A DNA stretch of 64,000 nucleotides from Paenibacillus solani (GTDB lineage: Bacteria > Bacillota > Bacilli > Paenibacillales > Paenibacillaceae): positions 1,717,549 through 1,781,548 of the forward strand of contig NZ_LIUT01000001.1 in the NCBI RefSeq assembly GCF_001277345.1. Direction: 5' to 3'. A program made the position numbers and the translations under genes. Under the pieces are notes generated by a model, which saw only the letters and a list, made by a program, of their open reading frames with translations, was not told the origin of the DNA and did not search any database. This document shows, one piece after another, positions 43,155 through 51,734 of the stretch. The stretch's first letter is position 1; the number at the start of each line of letters is the position of its first letter.

Positions 43155-43454
43155 ATGGAGCAAATTGAAGTATTTAAAGCATTATCAAATGAGGCTCGTT
43201 TGCAAATTTTAGAATGGTTAAAGAATCCGGCAGTATATTTCTCTCCCCAAGAAGGGATTGATCTTGAAGAAATTGGGGTCTGTGTAAGTCAAATCACGGA
43301 GAAATTAGGTATGAATCAGTCGACAGCCTCTCAGTACCTTGCAATATTACAACGAGCTGGTCTAATTACAGCTACTCGCATTGGTAAATGGACTTATTAC
43401 AGAAGAAACGAAGATGCAATTAATCAAGTAGGGTTATTTTTGAAAAAAGACTGA
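43155..43454 (+). CDS. ArsR family transcriptional regulator
   Basis: 99 residues from ATG 43155. Upstream in-frame starts at 43089 and 43134 would put the promoter inside the gene. The winged helix is typical: VFKALSNEARLQILEWL, then VSQITEKLGMNQSTASQYLAILQRAGLI and RIGKWTYYRRNE. No metal-binding CxC motif is present in the recognition helix region, so it is probably not a metal sensor. It likely represses itself and the flavin oxidoreductase genes downstream through the shared 17-bp motif. Confidence 0.88.
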   Translation: MEQIEVFKALSNEARLQILEWLKNPAVYFSPQEGIDLEEIGVCVSQITEKLGMNQSTASQYLAILQRAGLITATRIGKWTYYRRNEDAINQVGLFLKKD

Positions 43455-43499
43455 ATCCAGGTTTCAAATCTGTTTTCAGTATTTTTTTCGGATGAAATA

Positions 43500-43527
43500 T
43501 TTACAATTTGCGATATGACAATATAAT
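43500..43527 (+). promoter_or_regulatory. sigma-A promoter before the truncated monooxygenase
   Basis: TTTACA (43500-43505), 16 bp, TATAAT (43522-43527), with AAAGGAG shortly downstream ahead of ATG 43555. Confidence 0.55.
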
Positions 43528-43554
43528 TCTATAAATTAGAAAGGAGTACAAATA

Positions 43555-43659
43555 ATGAGTAATGAAAAAACAAAATTTGGTGCTGCAATTGGAGGTCTTG
43601 GTTGGAATCATATAGCAACATCCTCTTTTATTTACACTTTATATATTGATATATTTTAA
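43555..43659 (+). pseudogene. N-terminal remnant of an NtaA/SnaA-type flavin monooxygenase
   Basis: ATG 43555 has a strong AAAGGAG and encodes 34 codons beginning MSNEKTKFGAAIGGLGWNHI, the type of N-terminal strand seen in luciferase-like monooxygenases, before running into TAA in AT-rich sequence. The middle and end of such a protein, also broken, appear at 46314-47133. The two may be pieces of one ancestral gene. Confidence 0.45.
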
Positions 43660-43674
43660 TATATTAATGTGTTA
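43658..43674. promoter_or_regulatory. candidate ArsR operator, second copy
   Basis: AATATATTAATGTGTTA, 14 of 17 identical to 43131-43147, located 119 bases before the LLM oxidoreductase start. Confidence 0.4.
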
Positions 43675-43792
43675 GAATGCATATTATTATTTTGTTTCAT
43701 ATCATCAATTCGTAATATGTTGATTCATTATGTGTACTTTTGTGATTTCTGCTTTATTGACTAACTACATTCATGTACGGAGGATAAGAAAA

Positions 43793-44749
43793 ATGGATAA
43801 ATTTGCTTCACATACAGGCTATTCAAACATGTTTAAAGAGAAGGAACTTACTCTCGGGTTGTATTTCCCTTTAGAGTCTTATGAGGGAAGTATCGCGGAG
43901 ATGGATTTGGAACATCAAATGAACTTGGCAAAAAAAGCAGAAGAAGCACGCTTTGCTTCATTATTCGTTAGAGATGTGCCGTTAAATGTCCCAAGTTTTG
44001 GAGATGCAGGACAGCTATACGATCCATGGGTTTTTCTTGGTTACTTGGCTGCCCATACAAAACAGATTTCATTGGGTACCGGAAGTATTGTCACAACGCT
44101 ACGCCATCCGCTGCACGTGGCAAAAGCAGCAGCTTCTGTTGATCGAATTTCTGGGAAACGACTTGTTCTTGGAATTGCTACGGGTGATCGCCCTAGCGAG
44201 TTTTCAGCGTTTTCAGTAGACCGAGAACAACGGAGTAATTTATTTCGAGAATCTTTGCATGTCATGAGAAAAGTGTGGAATGAAGAATTTCCGGAAATTC
44301 ATTCACCAAGTCTGAACCTTCAGGGTGGCGATTTGTTACCCAAACCGGAATTGAAAGATATTCCAATTTTGGTAACGGGTCATTCGACGCAGACGCCAAA
44401 ATGGATAGCAGAAAACAGTGATGGCTGGTTTTATTACCCACGAAATATAAATAATCAAGCAGCGCTTATTAAAGAATGGCGTACATTAACAAATATCTTT
44501 AAGCCTTTTAGTCAGTCTTTATATATAGATTTATCAGAGAACCCGAATGAAGGTCCCACTCCTATACACTTAGGATTCAGAACTGGACGTCAATTTTTAA
44601 TTGACTACCTCAATGCTTTAAAAGAAATCGGTGTAAACCATCTTGCATTCAACTTGAAATATGGTCAGCGGCCGGTTGAAGAGGTAATCCAAGAATTAGG
44701 GGAGGAAGTGGTTCCACTCTTCCCGGCATTATCCAATAAAGAAGTATAA
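43793..44749 (+). CDS. LLM class flavin-dependent oxidoreductase (luciferase-like)
   Basis: 318 residues from ATG 43793, eight bases after GGAGG; the frame is open upstream to 43730 but without a site. It is a luciferase-like TIM barrel: LGLYFPLESYEG, FASLFVRDVPLN, LGTGSIVTTLRHPLHVAK and RLVLGIATGDRP are the F420/FMN-binding strands. Close in type to the Bacillus LLM group often annotated as TIGR03571. FMNH2-dependent oxygenation of an unknown substrate is expected. The gene stands in an AT-rich island beside a second LLM enzyme and under a probable ArsR operator. Confidence 0.88.
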   Translation: MDKFASHTGYSNMFKEKELTLGLYFPLESYEGSIAEMDLEHQMNLAKKAEEARFASLFVRDVPLNVPSFGDAGQLYDPWVFLGYLAAHTKQISLGTGSIVTTLRHPLHVAKAAASVDRISGKRLVLGIATGDRPSEFSAFSVDREQRSNLFRESLHVMRKVWNEEFPEIHSPSLNLQGGDLLPKPELKDIPILVTGHSTQTPKWIAENSDGWFYYPRNINNQAALIKEWRTLTNIFKPFSQSLYIDLSENPNEGPTPIHLGFRTGRQFLIDYLNALKEIGVNHLAFNLKYGQRPVEEVIQELGEEVVPLFPALSNKEV

Positions 44750-44817
44750 AGTTTTTCTGTTAGTTACGAGAAATGGCTTAAATCAGCGAGCGTCACGAGA
44801 AAAAGGCTACGAGGATC

Positions 44818-44867
44818 AACTGGACATTATATGTGTATTTAACAGAAAACACATATAATGTCCAGTT
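44818..44867. terminator. 50-bp near-perfect hairpin after the LLM gene
   Basis: A 19-bp arm (44818-44836, AACTGGACATTATATGTGT) pairs perfectly with 44849-44867 around a 12-base loop. A short T-rich tract follows. It may be a terminator, or a small mobile-element-derived palindrome, being longer than usual for a terminator. Confidence 0.55.
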
Positions 44868-44968
44868 TCAATTTAATGTTAGAGTGAGACAAAACTTTCT
44901 GATTCAATCAATATTTATAGCTGATCCACTTTTTGTATTTAATATTAACTGAAAAAGGAGTGTTTTTT

Positions 44969-45265
44969 TTGGTGCAAAAGATGTTCTTAAATGGCATTTT
45001 GATTTACTTACGTAGTTATCAGGAAGAAAAAACAAATGGATTGTATAAAATTTCAGTTGATTTTAACGTAACAAGTGAAGAATATCATGACATTTCGACT
45101 TTGCTCTATAGCGGAACATTTGACGTTGAGATTCCCGAGAGAGACTTAACATTTAGGGGAACCATTTATGAGTATTCTACTTCCCTTACTAATTTGTACG
45201 TAAAGGACCAAGTCGGACAATATAAATTGACTTTGATGGAAGTAGGTCATGAAGCAAAGGGCTGA
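44969..45265 (+). CDS. DUF3219 (YkvR-like) family protein
   Basis: 98 residues from TTG 44969, eight bases after AAGGAG (GTG 44972 is adjacent). The core VTSEEYHDISTLLYSGTFDVEIPE, split here as FNVTSEEYHDISTLLY and FDVEIPERDLTF, plus YEYSTSLTNLY and VGQYKLTLME, matches DUF3219 proteins of Bacillus. Small, cytosolic, function unknown. It is seven bases before the second LLM oxidoreductase, so both are co-transcribed. Confidence 0.8.
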   Translation: MVQKMFLNGILIYLRSYQEEKTNGLYKISVDFNVTSEEYHDISTLLYSGTFDVEIPERDLTFRGTIYEYSTSLTNLYVKDQVGQYKLTLMEVGHEAKG

Positions 45266-45271
45266 GTTGTA

Positions 45272-46273
45272 ATGAGATTAAGTATATTAGATCAATCCCC
45301 CATATCTTCAAATCAAACAGCTAATGATGCATTGATTGAATCAATGAAGTTAGCGCAAGCTGGAGAAGCACTAGGATATACAAGATATTGGATTGCCGAA
45401 CACCATGATTTACCTGGACTTGCCTGCTCTGCACCTGAAGTGATGTTAAGTTATATCGGGGCTAACACGAATCAAATTCGAATTGGCTCTGGGGCTGTTT
45501 TGTTACCTCATTATCGACCCTATAAAGTTGCAGAAGTATTTAATATGTTAGCTACTCTATTTCCGTATCGGATTGACATAGGGATAGGACGAGCGCCGGG
45601 TGGATCAGCTGAAGCGACGAACGCTTTATCTGACAACTTTTTGCAAAAAGTTTGGGAGTTACCTGCGTTAGTGAAAGAATTACTCCATTTTTTAGAGGAT
45701 GATTTTTCAGCAGATCACGAGTATTCGAAGATTTCCGCGTCTCCCATACCTGAAAATTCGCCTGTGCCTTGGCTTCTTGGTACAAGTGAAAAAAGTGCGC
45801 TACTTGCAGCAAGAAATGGCATGCCGTATACTTTTGGTCATTTTATGAGCGACAATGATGGGATAGCTATCATCCAGGCATATAGGGATGCTTTTAGACC
45901 AAGAAAGGAAGCACAGGCTCCACAAGTCATCGTAACTGTTTCAGCCATTTGTGGAGAAACTACGGAACAAGCAGAAGAAATTGCAGAAAGCTTTCTCATC
46001 TGGTCTTTGCAAGGGGAGGGACATCAAGGTGTTCCCTCGATTAAAGAAGCTAAGCAATACAAGATAACTGAAAAAGAAAAGGATTCGTTAAACAAAATGA
46101 GACAGAACATGATCATCGGCAATCCTCATGAGGTGAAACGGAAATTAATGGAGTTACAAACTGATTATCAAGCAGACGAAATCATGATCAACACAATTAC
46201 GTACTCTCCGAAAGATCGGATTCAATCATATAAACTAATTGCAAAAGAGATATTTTCGAAAGAAAACCTTTGA
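45272..46273 (+). CDS. LLM class flavin-dependent oxidoreductase (MsnO8/YceB-like)
   Basis: 333 residues. The start LSILDQSPISSNQTANDAL and GYTRYWIAEHHDLPGLAC are the signature of the MsnO8-type subgroup of luciferase-like monooxygenases; IRIGSGAVLLPHYRPYKVAE and DIGIGRAPGG bind flavin phosphate. Expected to use reduced flavin and oxygen on an unidentified small substrate. It follows the DUF3219 gene directly and precedes a third, disrupted LLM gene. Composition is AT-rich compared with the flanking chromosome. Confidence 0.9.
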   Translation: MRLSILDQSPISSNQTANDALIESMKLAQAGEALGYTRYWIAEHHDLPGLACSAPEVMLSYIGANTNQIRIGSGAVLLPHYRPYKVAEVFNMLATLFPYRIDIGIGRAPGGSAEATNALSDNFLQKVWELPALVKELLHFLEDDFSADHEYSKISASPIPENSPVPWLLGTSEKSALLAARNGMPYTFGHFMSDNDGIAIIQAYRDAFRPRKEAQAPQVIVTVSAICGETTEQAEEIAESFLIWSLQGEGHQGVPSIKEAKQYKITEKEKDSLNKMRQNMIIGNPHEVKRKLMELQTDYQADEIMINTITYSPKDRIQSYKLIAKEIFSKENL

Positions 46274-46313
46274 ATAGGGGTAGTTAAAAATCTGTTTTAA
46301 GAAAGAAAAAATT

Positions 46314-47133
46314 ATGCGAGTAGCCTTGAATGCAGTTACTTCTAACCTAGGGGGAACGGCAAACCATAGCAAAACATATCTGACAAAAGCAGATCAGTAC
46401 CCTATGCAAAAAGAATTTATAGAGATTGTAACAGGGTTATGGGATACCTATGAGGATGATGCGTTTATACGGAATAAAAAGCGTGTGGTGTTTTTCGATC
46501 CTGAAAAAATGCATACGATAAATTATAGAGGCGAGTATTTCTCGGTGGATGGTCCGTTGAATATAAATCGTTCAATCCAAGGTAGACCGCCAATTTTCAG
46601 TAGCAGGTACGTCTGCTAATTCAATGAATAGTGCTGCTAAATATGCGGATGTTATGCTGGCACCACGCCTTGATTTTGGACCTAGTCAGGATCCTTCTCT
46701 TGCTTTGAATTATTATTTTGAATATACTCTGAATTTTAGTAAAGATGTTAAAAGAAGAGTAGCCTTAGAAGAATGTTCACCAGAAGATTTTTTCATCGCG
46801 TCAATACAAAGACCGATTGTTGGCAGAACAGAAAAAGAAGCAGAAGAGATGTTCCAAGAATTACAAAGTTTAATGCCTTTCTACAAAATACCAAAACCTT
46901 TATTTTTCGGTTCAGCCGAGAAAGTAGCTGATCAAATTCAGGAGTGGTATGAAGCAGGGGCGATGGATATCTTAATCGTAAGCCAGGAACATCCTTCGGG
47001 TTTAGAGAATTTTATTGACTTAGTTGTTCCAATTTTACTTTCCGTACAGAATACGAATCAAATACGTTACGAGGAAACTTGGGATTACCCTTCCCAGAAA
47101 ATAGATACGCAAAAAGGTATTAGGAAATATTAA
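46314..47133 (+). pseudogene. frameshifted, N-terminally truncated NtaA/SnaA/DszA-type flavin monooxygenase
   Basis: The first frame (46314-46619) reads NAVTSNLGGTAN, VTGLWDTYEDDAFI, FFDPEKMHTINYRGEYFSVDG, GRPPIF and then stops. A +1 shift restores VAGTSANSMNSAAKYADVML and continues to 47133 (VGRTEKEAEEMF, LFFGSAEKVADQIQEWYEAGAMD). These are consecutive motifs of one family whose members are ~430-450 residues. About 150 N-terminal residues are missing. The N-terminal remnant at 43555 may be its lost beginning. Confidence 0.82.
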
Positions 47134-47140
47134 AATGATT

Positions 47141-47174
47141 AGTCGATTCTCAAAACGTGGGAATCGACTTTTTT
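47141..47174 (+). terminator. intrinsic terminator at the end of the LLM cluster
   Basis: AGTCGATTC (47141-47149) pairs with GAATCGACT (47161-47169) and is followed by TTTTTT. Confidence 0.88.
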
Positions 47175-47566
47175 GTCTTAAAAGAAGCTTATAGACTATA
47201 AAGTTTCGTGTGGTGTCATAAGTAAAGATTGGTAATGGATTATCCTTAGAAATTCAGGAATGAGCAACACCATTACGAAATTATCCAACTTTTTTTAAAA
47301 CGAAACTAATATCTGCTGATAAAGAATCCATTTTGATCAATCTTTTTTCAAACGGGATTCTTTATATTTATTGTAAAATGCTGGTTTGTGGGTTTTTTTT
47401 GATCAAACTTTATTTCAAAGAAACATTATGAATAATTATTTTGTCAAAAAAATCTATTACTTTATTCAACTAAACTGCGCCGTTGAAGAATACATAACTT
47501 AACATCTCGCTTATACTATACTGACATTTCATAAAGACCCCAATTTATATCTTTAATCACAAATAA

Positions 47567-47598
47567 AAGCTGAACTAACGCAAAAATTAGTTCAGCTT
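47567..47598. other. hairpin within a gene-free AT-rich stretch (47175-47853)
   Basis: AAGCTGAACTAA (47567-47578) pairs perfectly with TTAGTTCAGCTT (47587-47598), followed by A residues, so on the minus strand it would be preceded by a U-run rather than followed by one. The rest of 47175-47853 is AT-rich and holds no supported gene; it marks the end of the low-GC island. Confidence 0.45.
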
Positions 47599-47853
47599 AA
47601 AAAAAACTTGTTATAATGTTGCACATTGTATAAAGAATGCTGATGTATTAAGTGCATTACTTTAACTCTTGACTTTTAATAAAAATTCATGCCAACGTTT
47701 TTTTGCCGTTCCGGTTTAGTAGAGGTGAATTTGGAGTAGCTGGATGCCCAGTATATGTCATATAATTCTTGTGACAATATATTGGGACGTGATTCCTTGC
47801 GAGACTAATTAATATTATGCCACGTCTCACATTCAGAATGATGGAGGGATAAG

Positions 47854-48264
47854 ATGAACGAACAAGCACTAAAGAATCTCAACGACATGCAGGCAAGTCC
47901 GATCAAGAACAAAGTGGGCAGTATTTTCATCCCAGTCCGGGACATTGAGACATCGCGCAGCTGGTACTGCCGCATGCTTGGAATATCCGAAGACAAATGT
48001 CCTATTTTGAATGGTCATCTATGTCCTCTACCTATGGAGGGAGCAGGCGTAATTCTAGATACGATGCCGAAGTGGGGAGGAAATGAGCCGGGGGGTGCAC
48101 CGTCTATCGATACGCCTGCGTTCATGCTGCTAACAGCAGACCTGGAAGGGTCCTTAGCCTACATAAAGAAGCTCGGCGTGGAACTGGTTACGGAAATTGA
48201 GCATGATCATTGGTTCGTCGTGAAGGACCCAGATGGCAATAAACTCATGATTTGCCGTGAATAA
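47854..48264 (+). CDS. VOC family (glyoxalase/bleomycin-resistance fold) protein
   Basis: 136 residues, ATG after GGAGGG. The first beta-alpha-beta-beta-beta unit is seen in GSIFIPVRDIETSRSWYCRML, the second in AFMLLTADLEGSLAYIKKLG and the closing strand VVKDPDGNKLMIC. Metal ligand positions are not the canonical set of glyoxalase I (the final Glu is present in the family position only as part of ICRE), so this may be a binding rather than catalytic member. It has its own terminator at 48361. Confidence 0.85.
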   Translation: MNEQALKNLNDMQASPIKNKVGSIFIPVRDIETSRSWYCRMLGISEDKCPILNGHLCPLPMEGAGVILDTMPKWGGNEPGGAPSIDTPAFMLLTADLEGSLAYIKKLGVELVTEIEHDHWFVVKDPDGNKLMICRE

Positions 48265-48360
48265 GCGTGAGTACTCTGTGATCAGTCCTGCTTGCCTGGA
48301 CGAATGACGCGGAGGGATTTACCGAATGGACCATGTATAAACAATTTCAAATCGTCGTGA

Positions 48361-48394
48361 GCAAGCAGTCCTGTTGAGGGCTGCTTGCTTGTTT
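48361..48394 (+). terminator. intrinsic terminator
   Basis: GCAAGCAG (48361-48368) pairs with CTGCTTGC (48381-48388), followed by TTGTTT. Confidence 0.7.
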
Positions 48395-48467
48395 ATAAGG
48401 AACGCTCGCTGACGAGTCAGGAGCCGGTCTGGTATAATCATGGTAAAAATATGGAGGGAATGGAGTC

Positions 48468-50066
48468 ATGCAACCCGTTCTTTTTACAAATGGTGTTGTC
48501 TTTTCACCTGACAGCGCGTCAACAGCGGATTCGATATATGTGGAAGATGGGATCATTCGTGCCATCGGGAGTGCAGCCGAGCTTCGGCACCAGCTGGCTG
48601 GCAAACCGTATCGAACGGTGGATTGGGATGGCGCCTTCATACTACCAGGCCTGGTCGATGCCCATGTGCATCTTGGTATGCATGGACTAAAACTTGGAAT
48701 GCTGGATTTCACCGAAGCTGCTTCCAAGGAAGAGATGCTGTTCATGCTTCGGGAACGTGCTGCTATTACGCCGCCCGGGGAGTGGATCATGGGGTTGAAC
48801 TGGAATGAGAATAATTTCTCAGATCATATGATTCCGAGTATGCAGGAGCTGGACGCCATTACATCGGATCATCCTGTTTATCTGACAAGGACTTGTTTCC
48901 ATGCTTTCCTTGGCAACTCGGAAGCATTCCGAAGAGCGGGAATAACAGAGGACAGTCCGGATCCGGAGGCTGGCGCTTATGGCCGAGGCGGTGACGGGTG
49001 TTTGAATGGCTGCATCTATGAGAATGCTTCGGTGCCTTTTACCAAGGTACAGCCTGAGCCTGACATGTCCATGATCAAATTGGCCATGCGAGAGGCATGT
49101 CGGGATGCGCTTCGACTTGGTCTTACGGCGGCTCATACGGAGGATTTGCGATTGTTTCGCAGTGTTGAAGCGATGCAGCGTGTGCATAGAGAATTGCGGG
49201 AGGAAGGGCTGCCCTTTCGTACCCATCAACTGATGTATCATGAGTATCTGGATGAAATGGAAGTGCTTGGCGTCAAGGCTGGCAGCGGCCATGAATGGGA
49301 CCGGATCGGGGCCGTTAAATTGTTCGTGGATGGGTCGGTCGGAGGCAGAACTGCATTGCTAAAGGAGCCCTACAGTGATGCTAAGCATACCCATGGAATG
49401 GCCATGCATACGCGTGAGGAGCTAGAAGAGATCGTGGGCAAGGCCCGCAGACAGGGGTTCCCCGTAGCTTTCCATGCCATCGGAGACGGCGCGGCCGCGT
49501 TGATGACGGATGTGCTTGAAAAACTGCCATTAAGCATGGATGCACGACTACCGGACCGCTTCATTCATGCCCAAATTGTACAACCGGATACGGTGGAGCG
49601 AATGAGCAAACTGAATCTGGCCGTTGACCTGCAGCCCAGATTCGTAGCCAGTGATTTCCCTTGGGTACTGAACCGTGTCGGTCCGGATCGGACAAGCTAC
49701 TTATATGCATGGAAGAAATGGTTACAAACGGGTCTCCCATGTGCAGGCGGAAGTGATGCACCGATCGAGCCGCTGAACCCGCTGCTCGGCATTCATGCAG
49801 CTATGGCTCGATGCAGACCGGGTGAGGATCATAAGGGATATTTGCCGGAGGAGAAGCTTAGCCTTACGGAAGCCATCGGGTTATTCACGCTCGGCAGTGC
49901 TCGGGCAGCTGGAGAAGCAGCACAGCGTGGCAGCATTGAGCTTGGCAAATATGCCGATTTTACAGTGCTGGATCGCAGACTGCACGACGGGATGGATCCG
50001 GATGAACTGCTGAAGACGAAGGTTAGAATGACCATCGTTAACGGGGAAATCGGTTATTCCGAGTAA
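48468..50066 (+). CDS. amidohydrolase family 3 protein (YtcJ-like)
   Basis: 532 residues, ATG after GGAATGGAG. Metal-dependent amidohydrolase barrel: LPGLVDAHVHLGMHG supplies HxH, GAVKLFVDGSVGGRTALL the bridging Lys region, FHAIGDGAA and RFIHAQIV the two His ligands, and GGSDAPIEPLNPL the catalytic Asp. The closing TVLDRRLHDG and a beta-sandwich formed by N- and C-termini fit the family. Hydrolysis of an amide or N-acyl compound in the cytosol is expected; substrate unknown. It stands alone between two intergenic regions. Confidence 0.9.
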   Translation: MQPVLFTNGVVFSPDSASTADSIYVEDGIIRAIGSAAELRHQLAGKPYRTVDWDGAFILPGLVDAHVHLGMHGLKLGMLDFTEAASKEEMLFMLRERAAITPPGEWIMGLNWNENNFSDHMIPSMQELDAITSDHPVYLTRTCFHAFLGNSEAFRRAGITEDSPDPEAGAYGRGGDGCLNGCIYENASVPFTKVQPEPDMSMIKLAMREACRDALRLGLTAAHTEDLRLFRSVEAMQRVHRELREEGLPFRTHQLMYHEYLDEMEVLGVKAGSGHEWDRIGAVKLFVDGSVGGRTALLKEPYSDAKHTHGMAMHTREELEEIVGKARRQGFPVAFHAIGDGAAALMTDVLEKLPLSMDARLPDRFIHAQIVQPDTVERMSKLNLAVDLQPRFVASDFPWVLNRVGPDRTSYLYAWKKWLQTGLPCAGGSDAPIEPLNPLLGIHAAMARCRPGEDHKGYLPEEKLSLTEAIGLFTLGSARAAGEAAQRGSIELGKYADFTVLDRRLHDGMDPDELLKTKVRMTIVNGEIGYSE

Positions 50067-50120
50067 GTCTTAGGTATACATCGAAATAGTGGATGTGTCA
50101 GAGAAATTTCATAAATAAGG

Positions 50121-50149
50121 TTTACCATCGATATAGTTTTATATATAAT
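50121..50149 (+). promoter_or_regulatory. sigma-A promoter of the T-box/asd transcript
   Basis: TTTACC (50121-50126), 17 bp, TATAAT (50144-50149). Transcription would begin near 50156, just ahead of the T-box stem I. Confidence 0.8.
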
Positions 50150-50167
50150 AATCGTAATCATAACAAA

Positions 50168-50456
50168 TGCGATGAAGAGACGAGTAAATAAACGAATTCT
50201 TGTACAGAGAGCTCCGGCAGCTGAAAAGGGGCAAAGCGTTCTTTATTGAATAAAGACTCAGAGCAGCACATGGAACCCTCGATTCGAGGAGGATGGTGTG
50301 CCAGGAGCTCCTGTTATAGAGCTAGAGTATCTGCATGACATACGATGCCGTACTCGATGAGGCGAATATGGTGACATATTGGCAAATTTAGGGTGGTACC
50401 ACGAGTATAACAATCTCGTCCCTGAGACTACAGGTCTTGGGGGTGGGATTTTTTTG
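50168..50456 (+). ncRNA. T-box leader controlling asd
   Basis: The conserved T-box string AGGGTGGTACCACG is at 50390-50403 and is followed by a G-T-rich terminator stem (50413-50428 with 50434-50449) and a T-run. Stem I shows the K-turn GCGATGA (50169-50175 region), AGTA (50183-50186), the apical AGAGAGC, and the returning strand TTCTTTATT-GAA (50239-50250). The TGGT of the antiterminator would match a tRNA ending ACCA, i.e. discriminator A. The triplet in the usual specifier place after GAA is TAA (50251-50253), so the cognate amino acid cannot be read directly; AAA or AAG (Lys) is one base on. Uncharged tRNA would promote read-through into asd. Confidence 0.9.
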
Positions 50457-50632
50457 TTATATCATAAGAAATACGGGTGTTCAGGGTAGAAAACCTACAC
50501 CAATCCGGTCAGGTTGAATAGTTATCTAGAAAGAACTTATTTGCTTATTCATTGCATGCACTTGTCCGTACGGTAGATGAGATTCGATGTATGGAGAACA
50601 TGACGCCATTATTGAAAGGATATGAGAAACGT

Positions 50633-51718
50633 ATGTCACAAAAACTAAAAGCGGGCATTGTCGGGGGAACGGGTATGGTTGGTCAGCGCTTTATACAGCT
50701 GCTGGATGGCCATCCATGGTTTGAAGTTACTTCTATTGCAGCGAGCAGCAATTCAGCTGGCAAAACCTATGAAGAATCAGTGCAAGGCCGATGGAAGCTG
50801 GACACGCCGATCCCTGAACACGTGAAGAGCATTATTGTTCAGGATGCTGCTCAAGTGGAGCAAGTGGCAGCCGACGTGGACTTTGTATTTTGCGCTGTCG
50901 ACATGAAGAAGAATGAGATTCAAGCATTGGAAGAAGCCTATGCCAAGACCGGAACGCCGGTTATCTCCAATAACTCTGCTCATCGCTGGACAGCTGACGT
51001 TCCTATGGTCATCCCTGAGATTAATCCCGGGCATATCGATGTCATTGCAGCGCAGCGTAAACGTCTTGGAACTTCTACAGGCTTTATTGCAGTTAAGCCA
51101 AATTGCTCTATTCAGAGCTATGTACCGGCGCTTCATGCTTTGCTGGATTATAAACCTACCAATGTAGTGGCATCCACGTACCAAGCGATTTCGGGAGCCG
51201 GTAAGAACTTCACCGACTGGCCGGAGATGCTGGATAACGTTATTCCGTATATCGGCGGTGAGGAAGAGAAGAGCGAGCAGGAACCACTTCGCATTTGGGG
51301 CAGCGTGGTAGATGGTGAGATCGTCAAAGCGGCGTCTCCGATCATTACGACGCAGTGTATTCGAGTTCCTGTAGCTGACGGCCATTTAGCGACCGTATTT
51401 GCATCATTTGAGAACAAACCGCCGAAGGATGAAATCCTCGATCGCTGGCTGAAGTTTAAAGGAAGACCACAAGAGCTGGAACTTCCAAGCGCGCCAAAAC
51501 AATTCATTACGTATTTTGAAGAAGAGAACCGTCCTCAGACCAAGCTGGATCGCGACATTGAACGCGGTATGGGCGTATCGGTAGGCCGACTCCGTGAAGA
51601 CTCAATCTATGATTATAAATTCGTAGGTCTTTCACATAATACACTGCGCGGTGCAGCGGGTGGTGCTGTACTGATCGCTGAACTGTTGAAAGCGGATGGA
51701 TATATTGTAGCTAAATAA
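50633..51718 (+). CDS. asd: aspartate-semialdehyde dehydrogenase (yeast/archaeal-type)
   Basis: 361 residues from ATG 50633, where the NADP-binding fold begins (KLKAGIVGGTGMVGQRF); upstream in-frame ATGs at 50552, 50591 and 50600 would add an unconserved tail. The enzyme makes aspartate semialdehyde, the branch point to lysine, diaminopimelate, threonine and methionine. Active-site Cys lies in KPNCSIQSYVPALHALL, and the substrate/His part in PITTQCIRVPVADGHLAT. The sequence type is that of yeast/archaeal Asd rather than the common bacterial form. It is controlled by the T-box leader directly upstream. Confidence 0.93.
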   Translation: MSQKLKAGIVGGTGMVGQRFIQLLDGHPWFEVTSIAASSNSAGKTYEESVQGRWKLDTPIPEHVKSIIVQDAAQVEQVAADVDFVFCAVDMKKNEIQALEEAYAKTGTPVISNNSAHRWTADVPMVIPEINPGHIDVIAAQRKRLGTSTGFIAVKPNCSIQSYVPALHALLDYKPTNVVASTYQAISGAGKNFTDWPEMLDNVIPYIGGEEEKSEQEPLRIWGSVVDGEIVKAASPIITTQCIRVPVADGHLATVFASFENKPPKDEILDRWLKFKGRPQELELPSAPKQFITYFEEENRPQTKLDRDIERGMGVSVGRLREDSIYDYKFVGLSHNTLRGAAGGAVLIAELLKADGYIVAK

Positions 51719-51734
51719 TGTACTCATGATGATC

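Noticed and set aside
47687..47996. Small minus-strand ORFs across the VOC gene start
   Set aside because: They run antisense over the promoter and start of the VOC gene, have no RBS and no recognisable motif.
50239..50254. TCTTTATT-G-AATAAAGA palindrome as an independent operator
   Set aside because: It falls in stem I of the T-box leader, where its left arm pairs with 50187-50196; the dyad is probably incidental, though it may compete with the stem.
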